Positions 26,321 to 34,654 of a stretch of 64,000 bases of DNA are shown here, in pieces. Source of the stretch: Amycolatopsis nigrescens CSC17Ta-90 (GTDB lineage: Bacteria; Actinomycetota; Actinomycetes; Mycobacteriales; Pseudonocardiaceae); NCBI RefSeq assembly GCF_000384315.1, contig NZ_ARVW01000001.1, positions 5,270,157 through 5,334,156 of the forward strand, written 5' to 3'. The position numbers and the translations under genes are program-made. The notes under the pieces are model-generated. The model made no database searches, had not been told where the DNA came from, and was given only the letters and a program-made list of their open reading frames with translations. How positions within the stretch are numbered: the first letter of the stretch is position 1; every line of letters begins with the position of its first letter.

Positions 26321-27568
26321 ATGAATTCCGGGCATGCCGTGAACAGATGGTTGGGCCGTCGGGTGGATTATTCCGGTGCGAATGGCGTAACAACCGATCA
26401 GCACAACGCGGTGCCCGCCGCCGACGATGTTCGCCGGGCTCGAATACTGGCCGCGATCTTGTTCGCCGGTCTGGGTCTACTTCTGCTGGATGATCAGCTG
26501 GCCGAGGTGACAAGCTGGTACGACGGTGTGCTGTGCATTGTCTGCGTTTTCGCGATGATCGCAGTACTGTTGTACTTTTTCGGCAGACCGCTGGTTCGCA
26601 CTTCGCGCCGTCAGGGCTTTTTTGCGCTGTTCTGCCAAGGCGGGCTGGTGTATATTCCGCTGCTGCACTTCGGTGCTTCCTGGGGCGCCTTTCTCGGTTT
26701 CTTCGCGGCCGGGATACTGCTCGCCTGGAAGATCACCGTCGCGGTGCCGCTGTTCGTGCTCGTGGCGATCGGCGGTGGCGTGCTCGCCGCCGCCGACGGC
26801 GGCCAGTGGGCGGGCCTGCCCGCGGCCGTGCACGGGGTGGTGTCGACCATCGTTGTCGCCGCGATGGCCTACTGCGCGTGCCGCCTGTTCCGGATCGCCG
26901 CAGAACTCCAGGAAAGGCGGCGCGAGCTGGCCGACTGGGCGGTGGCCGAAGAACGGCGGCGGTTCTCCAGGGACACCCACGACATCCTCGGCCTCGGGCT
27001 CACCGCGATCTCGCTGAAGAGCGAGCTGGCCAGCCGGCTGATCGCCGACGATCCGCTGGGGGCAAGGGAACAGGTCACCGACATCCTCGGCATCTCCCGG
27101 AAGGTGCTGGCCGATGTGCGATCGGTCGCCACCGGCTGCCGTGAGCTCTCGCTGCCGGTCGAGTGCGAAGCGGCCAGTGCCGTCCTTCGCGCGGCCAAGG
27201 TGGACGTCCGGCTGGATCACGACGACATCGTGCTGCCCGCCGCGGTCGGCACGATCTTCGCCACCGTGCTTCGCGAGGCGGTGACGAACGTGCTGCGCCA
27301 CAGCGCGGCCCAGTGGTGCGCGATCACGGTGTCGGCCGCGGACGGGGTGGCGTGGCTGGCGGTGGTGAACGACGGGGTGCACACCGGCCCGGCGGGGCTC
27401 GGCGCCGATCGCTGCGGCAGCGGGCTGGGGAACCTGTCCCACCGCCTGCGCCTGATCGGCGGCGAGCTCACCGTTCATCCAGGGTCCGGTGGCACCTATC
27501 GGTTGTGCGCGGCGGTCCCGCTCGGGGCGAGCCGGTTTCCCCTGCCGCCCGCTGCTCCGTCCGGCTGA
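26321..27568 (+). CDS. Membrane sensor histidine kinase (HisKA_3/NarL-type)
   Basis: 415 aa. Residues about 45-200 contain 5-6 membrane helices with very short loops, so the signal is probably sensed in the membrane. Phosphoacceptor H220 lies in FSRDTHDILGLGL, the HisKA_3 motif. The HATPase domain has the N-box REAVTNVLRHS and a glycine-rich GSGLGNLSHRL. ATG follows GGGGAG. It is convergent with a LuxR-type response regulator gene 33 bases away, its probable partner. Sequence blocks resemble each half of the tandem kinase at 54946-57294. Confidence 0.88.
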   Translation: MNSGHAVNRWLGRRVDYSGANGVTTDQHNAVPAADDVRRARILAAILFAGLGLLLLDDQLAEVTSWYDGVLCIVCVFAMIAVLLYFFGRPLVRTSRRQGFFALFCQGGLVYIPLLHFGASWGAFLGFFAAGILLAWKITVAVPLFVLVAIGGGVLAAADGGQWAGLPAAVHGVVSTIVVAAMAYCACRLFRIAAELQERRRELADWAVAEERRRFSRDTHDILGLGLTAISLKSELASRLIADDPLGAREQVTDILGISRKVLADVRSVATGCRELSLPVECEAASAVLRAAKVDVRLDHDDIVLPAAVGTIFATVLREAVTNVLRHSAAQWCAITVSAADGVAWLAVVNDGVHTGPAGLGADRCGSGLGNLSHRLRLIGGELTVHPGSGGTYRLCAAVPLGASRFPLPPAAPSG

Positions 27569-27601
27569 CCGCCGCTACCGGATGGAGCAGCGGCCGGTGG
27601 A

Positions 27602-28207
27602 TCACAGCCAGTCCGCGCTGCTCGCGATCCGGATCGCGTCCACCCTGTTGCGCGCGTTCAGCTTGGTGACCACCGTGGTGAGGTAGTTGCGCACGGTCCC
27701 GGGGGACAGGAACAGCTCGGCCGCGATGTCGGCCACGTCGCGCCCGCGCGCGGCCAGCCGCAGGATCTCGACCTCCCGCGGGGTCAGCGGGCACTTGTCG
27801 GTCTCCCAGGCCGACAGCGCCAGGTCGCTGTCGATGACCCGCCGGCCGAGCGACACCGAGCGCACCGCGCTGGCCAGTTTGTCCGCCGGCGCGTCCTTGA
27901 GCAGGAAGCCGTAGACCTTGGCGTCGAGTGCCCGCCGTACCGTGCCCGGCCTGCCGAGGGAGGTGAGGATCAGGGTGTGGCACCGCGGCAGCTGTTCGTA
28001 GAGTTCGGTAGCGGCGGTGATGCCGTCCTTGCCGGGCAGGTCGATGTCGATGATCGCGACGTCCGGCTCGCAGGCGCGGGCGGCGGGCAGGATCTGGTCG
28101 CCGGTGGCCACCTCGGCCACCACCTCGATGTCGGGTTCCAGGTTGAGCAGGGCGACCAGTGCGCCGCGGACCATGTGCATATCCTCGGCGAGCAGGACCC
28201 GGATCAC
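27602..28207 (-). CDS. LuxR/NarL-type response regulator
   Basis: 201 aa. Receiver domain: acidic pocket LLAEDMH, phosphoacceptor aspartate in IDIDLPGKDG, Thr/Ser in LILTSLG and lysine in LLKDAPADKL. The C-terminal LuxR helix-turn-helix is about 135-198 (CPLTPREVEILRLAARGRDV, LFLSPGTVRNYLTTVVTKL). It reads the kinase encoded convergently to its right and probably activates promoters in the locus. Strikingly similar to the regulator at 54334-54939, about seven of ten positions identical by eye. GTG start with GGGGTGATGG upstream. Confidence 0.92.
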   Translation of the reverse strand: MIRVLLAEDMHMVRGALVALLNLEPDIEVVAEVATGDQILPAARACEPDVAIIDIDLPGKDGITAATELYEQLPRCHTLILTSLGRPGTVRRALDAKVYGFLLKDAPADKLASAVRSVSLGRRVIDSDLALSAWETDKCPLTPREVEILRLAARGRDVADIAAELFLSPGTVRNYLTTVVTKLNARNRVDAIRIASSADWL

Positions 28208-28291
28208 CCCATCACCCCACTTCCCAGATAACTCTGAGTGTACTTCACCTCCCTTGCGGACGAGTGACTTCAGGTGATGCCCCCGGTTAGC

Positions 28292-28306
28292 GTCACTTGC
28301 AGTGAC
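28292..28306. promoter_or_regulatory. Palindrome between the response regulator and AraC genes
   Basis: GTCACT-N3-AGTGAC perfect inverted repeat in the divergent gap 28208-28483. AGTGACTTC (28264-28272) nearby repeats the half-site loosely. A candidate operator for either divergent gene. Confidence 0.4.
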
Positions 28307-28483
28307 TGATCCTGTTCCGGTCGCGAGCGGTGGACGGCCCCGAGCCCGCCCGAATTCCGGTTTCTCCCTTCCTGCCGGTCGGTGTCCCGGTGCGCTCAGC
28401 TCAACCGCTCGTCAAGTGCATCGAAACCCGAATCAGCTTTTATATCTAGAGGGAAGAAATCTGCTGAATTCGAGGTTTGAAAA

Positions 28484-29389
28484 ATGGGGCAACTACAGGT
28501 CGTACCCACGGCGCCGGCGGGAGACGTCGCCGATCTCGGGATTCGCTCCGAACCAGGAATGCTCTTGCAACCCGCCGTGCGCCAGGCCATCTCGGCCATG
28601 CACGCGCGGTACTTCGATTCGATCACGCTCACCGAGATCGCGGCCGAGGTGTTCGTCAGCCCATTCCATTTCTCGCGGGTTTTCGCCAAGGCTACCGGGG
28701 TCACGCCGGGGCGATATCTCACCGCCATCCGGCTGTTCGAGGCCAAACGGCTGCTGCTCACCACCAAGCTGACCGTTTCGGACATCGTGTGCAGCGTGGG
28801 TTACAGCAGCGTCGGTACCTTCACCAGCCGGTTCACCCGCGCGGTCGGGATGACCCCGACGCAGTACCGGGACCCGGAGGTGGACCGGCTGCTGCTGGCG
28901 GTGGCGCCGGGCTTCCAGCGGCTGCCGCCGTTGCCGGTGCTGCGAAGTCTGGGGAAGACCTGCGCCTCGCCGCGGGCCGACGGCGGGGTCATCACCGGAC
29001 GGATCGAAATGCCGCGGGCCGCTTCGCCCGCGAACGTCCTCGTCGGCGTCTTCGCCGAGGCCATTCCGCAGTGCGGGCCGATCGCCTTCACCGGGCAGAT
29101 GGACGTGGGCTCCACCGACTTCACGATCTACGGCGTGCCGGACGGCAACTGGGTGGTGAAGGCCGTGGCGGAGCATTCCGCCGGTACCACCGCGGCCAGC
29201 TTCTCGGTGGGAACCGTGCGGCACCCGGTCCAGGTGCGGGCGGGCGGCCGGTCGGGCATCCGGCTCCGGATGCGCGCGCCGCACCCCACCGACCCGCCGA
29301 TCGCGATCACGCTCGCGTCCCTGCCCTCTCCGCACAGCAACCGGGTGCTCGCCCAGCGGCGGCGGGCGGGGCTGCGCGCGGTCGCCTGA
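28484..29389 (+). CDS. AraC-type regulator with N-terminal DNA-binding domain
   Basis: 301 aa. Unusually, the AraC double helix-turn-helix is at the N-terminus (about 30-125): ITLTEIAAEVFVSPFHFSRV, GVTPGRYLTAIRLFEAKRLL and VGYSSVGTFTSRFTR. The C-terminal 170 residues (GRIEMPRAASPANVLVGVFA, TIYGVPDGNWVVKAVAEHS) look like a beta-sandwich carbohydrate- or ligand-binding fold and match no family I can name. A paralogue with the same architecture is at 52450-53187. It directly precedes the UnbL genes (28-base gap), so it likely controls the enediyne cassette. Confidence 0.85.
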   Translation: MGQLQVVPTAPAGDVADLGIRSEPGMLLQPAVRQAISAMHARYFDSITLTEIAAEVFVSPFHFSRVFAKATGVTPGRYLTAIRLFEAKRLLLTTKLTVSDIVCSVGYSSVGTFTSRFTRAVGMTPTQYRDPEVDRLLLAVAPGFQRLPPLPVLRSLGKTCASPRADGGVITGRIEMPRAASPANVLVGVFAEAIPQCGPIAFTGQMDVGSTDFTIYGVPDGNWVVKAVAEHSAGTTAASFSVGTVRHPVQVRAGGRSGIRLRMRAPHPTDPPIAITLASLPSPHSNRVLAQRRRAGLRAVA

Positions 29390-29417
29390 GCCACCTGGAA
29401 ATGGAGGACGAGTACTC

Positions 29418-30413
29418 ATGCCGACCTTGATGGGTGTACTGCGTCGGCGCGTCTTCGCGCCATCGCTGGAATCAGTGGGATTCGCCGGTCGCGGTTTCCC
29501 GGTCACCCCCACCGCGGCCACCGCGCGGCTGGAAATGGTGCCGCAGGCGGTGGTCTGCGGGTTCGAATGGGGGATCGAGGCGCCGCCGCTGTGGGAGATC
29601 GAACGCCGGCTCGCGATGGTGGAGCCGGAACAGCGGGGCTTCGGGTACGAGGGCGCGACGATGGCGTTCACGATCCTCGACGCGATGCCGCTGGGACGTC
29701 GTGACCGTACCCGTGAACTGCTGCTCGGGCCGGGCCACGAGCACATCTTCCTGGCCTACATCGGCATCGGTTTCGCGATGGCCCGGCTGCCGAGGCCGCT
29801 GTGGAAGCAGGTGCTGCCGGACCTGAGCGAATCGCCGTATCACCCGACGATGAGCTGGCTCGCGGTCGACGGGTACGGGTTCGACCGGGCCTATTTCGAC
29901 ACCCGGCGCTGGGTGGACGAGCAGTACCAGCCCGCGCCCTATCCGTGGCAGGGCGCGCCGGACTACTTCCGGCGCGCGGTGGACCAGGGCATCGGCAGGG
30001 CGCTGTGGTTCATCCACGGTGCCGGCGCGGCCGGTGCCGCTGAAGCGGTGAACCGGTTCCCCGAACATCGGCGCGCCGACCTCTGGAGCGGAATCGGCCT
30101 GGCGGCGACCTTCGCCGGTGGCTGCGATCGTGCTGGGCTCTCCGCGCTCCGGAAGTCGGCCGGCGAGCACCACGCCGAGCTAGCGCTGGGTTCGGTCTTC
30201 GCGATCAAGGCCAGGACGTATTCCTCTTTCGTACCAAGGCATTCCCGGCTCGCTGTCACGGTGCTGACCGATCTCACCGTGGACGCGGCGACCGAGCTGG
30301 CCGACCGCACCGTGGTCGGGCCGGCGGAGGGCGACGCGGTGCCCGCCTATGAGCTGTGGCGGCAGCGGATACGTGCGCATTTCGGCACCGCGCAGCAGCG
30401 GCTCGCCGGCTGA
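29418..30413 (+). CDS. unbL: Enediyne biosynthesis protein UnbL (DUF1702), copy 1
   Basis: 331 aa, the DUF1702/UnbL (E5) family found in enediyne clusters. Family blocks visible: RGFGYEGATMAFTILDAMP, HIFLAYIGIGFAMARLPR, VDGYGFDRAYFDT and DQGIGRALWFI. Role in warhead formation is required in known clusters but chemically undefined; no catalytic motif is evident. GGAGG precedes the ATG. A second UnbL-like gene follows at 30550, so this locus has a tandem pair. First gene of the run unbL-unbL-unbV-unbU. Confidence 0.9.
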   Translation: MPTLMGVLRRRVFAPSLESVGFAGRGFPVTPTAATARLEMVPQAVVCGFEWGIEAPPLWEIERRLAMVEPEQRGFGYEGATMAFTILDAMPLGRRDRTRELLLGPGHEHIFLAYIGIGFAMARLPRPLWKQVLPDLSESPYHPTMSWLAVDGYGFDRAYFDTRRWVDEQYQPAPYPWQGAPDYFRRAVDQGIGRALWFIHGAGAAGAAEAVNRFPEHRRADLWSGIGLAATFAGGCDRAGLSALRKSAGEHHAELALGSVFAIKARTYSSFVPRHSRLAVTVLTDLTVDAATELADRTVVGPAEGDAVPAYELWRQRIRAHFGTAQQRLAG

Positions 30414-30549
30414 ATCCGCGCAAAAATGGAGAAGCTCATTTGCAGAAGACATCGTGGTTCGCAACCGTGGAGTAGTACCGGGTCGAGGACTGTGTGACCC
30501 TTTATCTCTAGCACCGAAATCCTATTCCACCCGATAGGGGGAGAGTGAG

Positions 30550-31530
30550 TTGGGCACTGGCTGGCGTGCGCTCAGGCGCCGTATCCTGACCCCGAACGTA
30601 GCGGAAACCTCGCTCGACAAGCGCGGTTTCCACAAGAAGAGCCCGGCCGCTCAGGAACTGCTGGAGACGGCAGGAGCGATGTTTCTCACCGGCTATGCGC
30701 ATGCCGTGGAAGCGCGCTCGATCGAGCAGGCGGAGCAATGGCTGGAAGAGCTTCCTGCCCAGTTCCGCGGTTTCGCCTACGAGGGCGCCGGAATGGGTTA
30801 CGCCATGCTCGACGGGCTGCCCTTCGGCGCCGACGACCACGTCGCCAGGTGCCTCGCCGGCCGTGGTGACCGGCACGTCTACATGGTGTACGTGGGTGTC
30901 GGCTGGGCAATGGCCAGGCTGCCGAGGTTCCGCTGGCCGAAGGCAGCGTCCCTCGATCCGTTGCTGTCCGGTCTGGTGCTCGACGGGTACGGCTTCCACC
31001 AGGCGTACTTCCACACCAAGAAGTACGTCGGACAGCAGTACCGGGAAGAACATTTCCCCTGGCCCGCCAACGCGGGCGCGGAGCACGCGCACCACGCCAT
31101 CGATCAGGGCATCGGGCGGGCCATGTGGTTCGTCGGCGGCACCGACGTCGAAGTGGTCACCGAGATGATCGGCAGGTTCCCCGAAGCACGGCAATCCGAT
31201 CTGTACGCCGGCGCGGGGCTGGCCTCCACCTATGCGGGCGGGGTGTCCGAAGAGGAACTGCTGTTGTTCCGCGAGCGAGCCGGCGCCAACTGGCCGCAGG
31301 TCGCGCAGGCGAGCGCGTTCGCCGCCGAGGCGAGGGTGCGGGCCGGGCTGGTGATCCCCCATACCGGAGTCGCCACGAAGGTGCTCTGCGGAATGACGCC
31401 GGAAACGGCCGCGCAGCTCACCCACGACGTCAAATCGGACCTGCCCGTCGACGGTGACCTGCCCGCCTACGAAGTGTGGCGGCAGCGCACCGCGGCCGCG
31501 TTCGTGTCCCTTGAAAGGAGTAGCACATGA
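30550..31530 (+). CDS. Enediyne biosynthesis protein UnbL (DUF1702), copy 2
   Basis: 326 aa, same family as the preceding gene: FRGFAYEGAGMGYAMLDGLP, HVYMVYVGVGWAMARLPR, LDGYGFHQAYFHT and DQGIGRAMWFV align with copy 1. Overall similarity by eye is roughly 40-45%, so the duplication is old, and either copy could be specialised. TTG 30550 lies after AGGGGGAGAG. Its stop overlaps the unbV start (ATGA), giving translational coupling. A T-rich element TTTATCTCTAG at 30500-30510 upstream may be part of a promoter. Confidence 0.88.
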   Translation: MGTGWRALRRRILTPNVAETSLDKRGFHKKSPAAQELLETAGAMFLTGYAHAVEARSIEQAEQWLEELPAQFRGFAYEGAGMGYAMLDGLPFGADDHVARCLAGRGDRHVYMVYVGVGWAMARLPRFRWPKAASLDPLLSGLVLDGYGFHQAYFHTKKYVGQQYREEHFPWPANAGAEHAHHAIDQGIGRAMWFVGGTDVEVVTEMIGRFPEARQSDLYAGAGLASTYAGGVSEEELLLFRERAGANWPQVAQASAFAAEARVRAGLVIPHTGVATKVLCGMTPETAAQLTHDVKSDLPVDGDLPAYEVWRQRTAAAFVSLERSST

Positions 31531-33458
31531 GCACGACGGTAAACCGGATCCGCAGGCAACTGCCCGGCATCGTCGCCGTCGTACTGCTGGTGATCGGGTA
31601 CTTCGTGGTGAGCCTGCCGACGACACCGGCCGCCGACGCGGAGCGCATGGCGAGCAAGTACTCGTTCACGCCGATGACGATCGCCATGCCGGACGCTTCG
31701 AAGCAGCAGAGCATCCGCAAGGTCAACAAGGCTTACGAGCACATCCGCGCCTGGATCTCCTCGGTCGGTGCCGGGGTGGCGATGAACGACCTCGACGGGG
31801 ACGGCCTGCCCAACGACCTCTGCCTCGTCGATCCGCGCACCGACCAGATCGTGGTCACCCCGACTCCCGGCGCGCGATCCGACCGGTACGCGCCGTTCGC
31901 GCTGGACCCGGCGCCGTTGCCGATGAGCGACGTGATCGCGCCGATGGGCTGCGTGCCGGGCGACTTCAACGAGGACGGCCAGCTCGACGTGCTCGGCTAC
32001 TACTGGGGGCGCACACCGATCCTGTTCCTGAAGGACCCGGCCGCGCCCGGACTGGACGTGCGGGCCTACCGGTCGGTCGAGCTGGCACCGGGGGACAACG
32101 CCGAGAACGGGGTGTACACCGGTCCGCAGTGGAACACCAATGCCGCCACGGTCGGCGACTTCGACGGTGACGGGCACCAGGACATCTTCATCGGCAACTA
32201 CTTCCCCGACGGCCCGGTGCTCGACGACCGGATCGACGGTGGCGTGGTGATGAACCGTTCGATGTCGCACGCCCGCAACGGCGGCGGGAAGTACATCTTC
32301 CGGCAGACCGGGATCACCGCAGGCACCCCGGCCTACCTGTGCGCCGATGACGCACTGCCGGAGCAGGCGCGCGGCGGCTGGTCACTGGCGGCCAGCGCCA
32401 CCGACCTCGACGGCGACCTGTTGCCGGAGCTCTACATCGGCAACGACTTCGGGCACGACTTCCTGCTGCACAACCGGTCGACCCCGGGCAAGTTCGAGTT
32501 CGCCGCGCTGATGGGACCCGCCACACCGGGCGTGCCCAAGTCCAAGCGGCTCGGCAACGACTCGTTCAAGGGCATGGGGGTCGACTTCGGCGACCTCAGC
32601 CACAACGGCAGGTACGACTTCTTCGTCAGCAACATCACCACGAGCTTCGGCATCGAGGAGAGCAACTTCCAGTTCATGAGCACCGCCGGGGACATGGCCG
32701 AGCAGCGGGCGAAGTTCCAGCAGGGCGTCGCGCCGTACGAGGACCGCAGCGGTGAGACCGGTACCGCCTGGTCGGGCTGGGGCTGGGACGTCAAGATCGA
32801 GGACTTCAACAACAGCGGCAGCCCGGTGATCGCGCAGGCGACCGGTTTCGTCAAGGGCGGCACGAACCGCTGGCCGCAGTTGCAGGAGCTGGCCACCGCG
32901 AACGACGCGCTGCTGGACAACCCGCTCTGGTGGCCGAAGCTGGAAGCCGGTGACGACGTCGGCGGCAACCAGACGATGCAGTTCTTCGCCAAGGGCGACG
33001 ACGGCAAGTACACCGACCTCGCCGGCGAGCTAGGCCTCGCCGTCCCGGTGCCCACCCGCGGCATCGGGACCGGTGACGCCGACGCGGATGGCAGGCTCGA
33101 CTTCGCGGTGGCCAGGCAGTGGGAAGCGCCGATCTTCTACCACAACGACAGTCCCGACACCGGATCCTTCCTCGGGCTGCGTCTGACGGACGAGACCTCC
33201 GGCTCGCCCGCGATCGGCGCGCAGGTGTGCGTGACCACCGCCGACGGACGCAAGTTCATCGGCAGGGTCGACGGCAGCAGCGGTCACTCCGGCCGCCGCA
33301 GCCACGAGGTCCACATCGGACTGGGCGAGGACGTCACCGGGCCGTTGCAGGTGAACTTGCAGTGGCGCGACAGCAGCGGCCAGCCGCGGCAACAGGACAT
33401 CACGACGAGCACCGGCTGGCACTCGTACCAGCTCGGCGCACAGGCCAGGGAGAAGTGA
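31527..33458 (+). CDS. unbV: Enediyne biosynthesis protein UnbV (FG-GAP/ASPIC-UnbV)
   Basis: 643 aa. An N-terminal signal anchor (about residues 11-30, PGIVAVVLLVIGYFVV) suggests an extracytoplasmic body. FG-GAP/VCBS-like calcium-binding repeats follow: DLDGDGLPND, DFNEDGQLDV, DFDGDGHQDI, DLDGDLLPEL and DADADGRLDF, consistent with a beta-propeller. The C-terminal ASPIC/UnbV domain is about 550-640 (GAQVCVTTADGRKFIGRVDG). It is one of the five genes of the universal warhead cassette (E4 type); its biochemical task is unsettled. Overlaps copy 2 of unbL; unbU starts five bases downstream. Confidence 0.93.
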   Translation: MSTTVNRIRRQLPGIVAVVLLVIGYFVVSLPTTPAADAERMASKYSFTPMTIAMPDASKQQSIRKVNKAYEHIRAWISSVGAGVAMNDLDGDGLPNDLCLVDPRTDQIVVTPTPGARSDRYAPFALDPAPLPMSDVIAPMGCVPGDFNEDGQLDVLGYYWGRTPILFLKDPAAPGLDVRAYRSVELAPGDNAENGVYTGPQWNTNAATVGDFDGDGHQDIFIGNYFPDGPVLDDRIDGGVVMNRSMSHARNGGGKYIFRQTGITAGTPAYLCADDALPEQARGGWSLAASATDLDGDLLPELYIGNDFGHDFLLHNRSTPGKFEFAALMGPATPGVPKSKRLGNDSFKGMGVDFGDLSHNGRYDFFVSNITTSFGIEESNFQFMSTAGDMAEQRAKFQQGVAPYEDRSGETGTAWSGWGWDVKIEDFNNSGSPVIAQATGFVKGGTNRWPQLQELATANDALLDNPLWWPKLEAGDDVGGNQTMQFFAKGDDGKYTDLAGELGLAVPVPTRGIGTGDADADGRLDFAVARQWEAPIFYHNDSPDTGSFLGLRLTDETSGSPAIGAQVCVTTADGRKFIGRVDGSSGHSGRRSHEVHIGLGEDVTGPLQVNLQWRDSSGQPRQQDITTSTGWHSYQLGAQAREK

Positions 33459-33463
33459 CGAAC

Positions 33464-34462
33464 ATGGCCGAGCAAAAAGCAGGCAACCCCCCGCGGCACG
33501 ATCCGAAGGTGATCATCGCGCTGCGCAGGTTCGCCATTTCGATCACCATCTTCAACATTCTGGGTTACGCGGTGCTCGGGTTCGAGCAGCCGTGGTCATG
33601 GCCCTTCATCGCACTGGCCACGGCCTACGCCACGGAGATCGGCCTGGAGCTGATCGGCGCCAGGGCCGAGAAACGCCCGCCGCGCTTCGCCGGCGGCGGT
33701 GCCAAGGGCATGATCGAATTCCTGTTCCCGGCGCACATCACCGCGCTGGCGCTGAACATGCTGACCTATGTCAACACGCACTACCTGGTGATGATGTTCG
33801 GGGTGGTCGTCGCGGTCAGCGCCAAGTGGGTGCTCCGGGCACCGGTGCGGGGCAGGCTGCGGCACTACATGAACCCGTCGAACTTCGGCATCGTGGTGAT
33901 CCTGCTGCTGTTCCCGTGGGCCAGCATCTCGCCGCCGTACCACTTCACGGAGAACGTGAACAACACCATCAGCTGGATCATCGTGGCGATCATCCTGATC
34001 TCCGGCACCGTGCTCAACGCCATGCTGACCAACCGGATGTGGTTGATCGGCGCCTGGCTGATCACGTTCGTGCTGCAGGCGGTGCTCCGGGGACTGATCT
34101 TCGACACCTCGATCCCGGCGGCACTGGGCATGATGACCGGTGTGGCGTTCGTGCTGTACACGAACTACATGGTCACCGACCCGGGCACCACCCCGTCCAA
34201 ACCGGCCTCGCAGGTGGCCTTCGGTGCCGGTGTGGCGTTGTTCTACGGCTTCTTCATGATCGCGCACATCGCATACGGCCTGTTCTTCGCCACCGCGGCG
34301 GTATGCCTGGTCCGCGGTCTTTTCCTGTGGTCGCTGCATTTCGTGAACAAGTCGCGGCTGCAGTTCGAGGCGCAGCAGGGGCAGCTGGTCCAGGCGACAC
34401 CGTTGCCGGCACCGGCCGTCGCCGGCAAGTCTGAATCCGGATCTGGGGCCGTGGCGGCATGA
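33464..34462 (+). CDS. unbU: Enediyne biosynthesis protein UnbU (membrane)
   Basis: 332 aa polytopic membrane protein with about eight or nine helices, related to RnfD/NqrB-like flavin-binding membrane subunits. Typical blocks are RLRHYMNPSNFGIVVILLLF, NTISWIIVAIILISGTVLNA and VTDPGTTPSKPASQVAFGA; in RnfD-type proteins the last region (D-PxTTP) carries covalently bound FMN on threonine. That would suggest membrane electron transfer, an inference. Universal cassette member (E3 type). Its stop overlaps an ATG at 34459 that begins a 25-bp direct repeat. Confidence 0.92.
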   Translation: MAEQKAGNPPRHDPKVIIALRRFAISITIFNILGYAVLGFEQPWSWPFIALATAYATEIGLELIGARAEKRPPRFAGGGAKGMIEFLFPAHITALALNMLTYVNTHYLVMMFGVVVAVSAKWVLRAPVRGRLRHYMNPSNFGIVVILLLFPWASISPPYHFTENVNNTISWIIVAIILISGTVLNAMLTNRMWLIGAWLITFVLQAVLRGLIFDTSIPAALGMMTGVAFVLYTNYMVTDPGTTPSKPASQVAFGAGVALFYGFFMIAHIAYGLFFATAAVCLVRGLFLWSLHFVNKSRLQFEAQQGQLVQATPLPAPAVAGKSESGSGAVAA

Positions 34463-34654
34463 GAACGCGAGTGGCAAGCCGCGGCTCCCAGGTTGACCTG
34501 AGCGCGCACTTTGGCCGACAGGCCCCGCTATCGGGGCGGCGGGGCGCCCGGCTGCCCAAAGGTGGAAACACTCGGGTGTCGCGCCCTGTCGACACGATCG
34601 CGGTTGCGCGCAGACCCGCGGAGGGGTCAGCATGAGAACGCGAGTGGCAAGCCG
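34457..34654 (+). repeat. 25-bp direct repeats flanking a 148-bp structured segment
   Basis: 34457-34481 and 34630-34654 are identical, beginning GCATGAGAACGCGAG. Copy 1 spans the unbU stop; copy 2 contains the P450 start. The 148 bases between hold short perfect stems (CCCCG/CGGGG, GTGTCG/CGACAC). A 58-codon frame from 34459 (MRTRVASRGSQVDL...) ends on the P450 start, but it is Arg-rich and unlike a real protein. Looks like a duplication or small inserted repeat element. Confidence 0.75.

Noticed and set aside
34459..34635. 58-codon frame between unbU and the P450 gene
   Set aside because: Its start lies in the 25-bp direct repeat and its translation is Arg-rich with no ribosome site; more likely a repeat segment than a protein.
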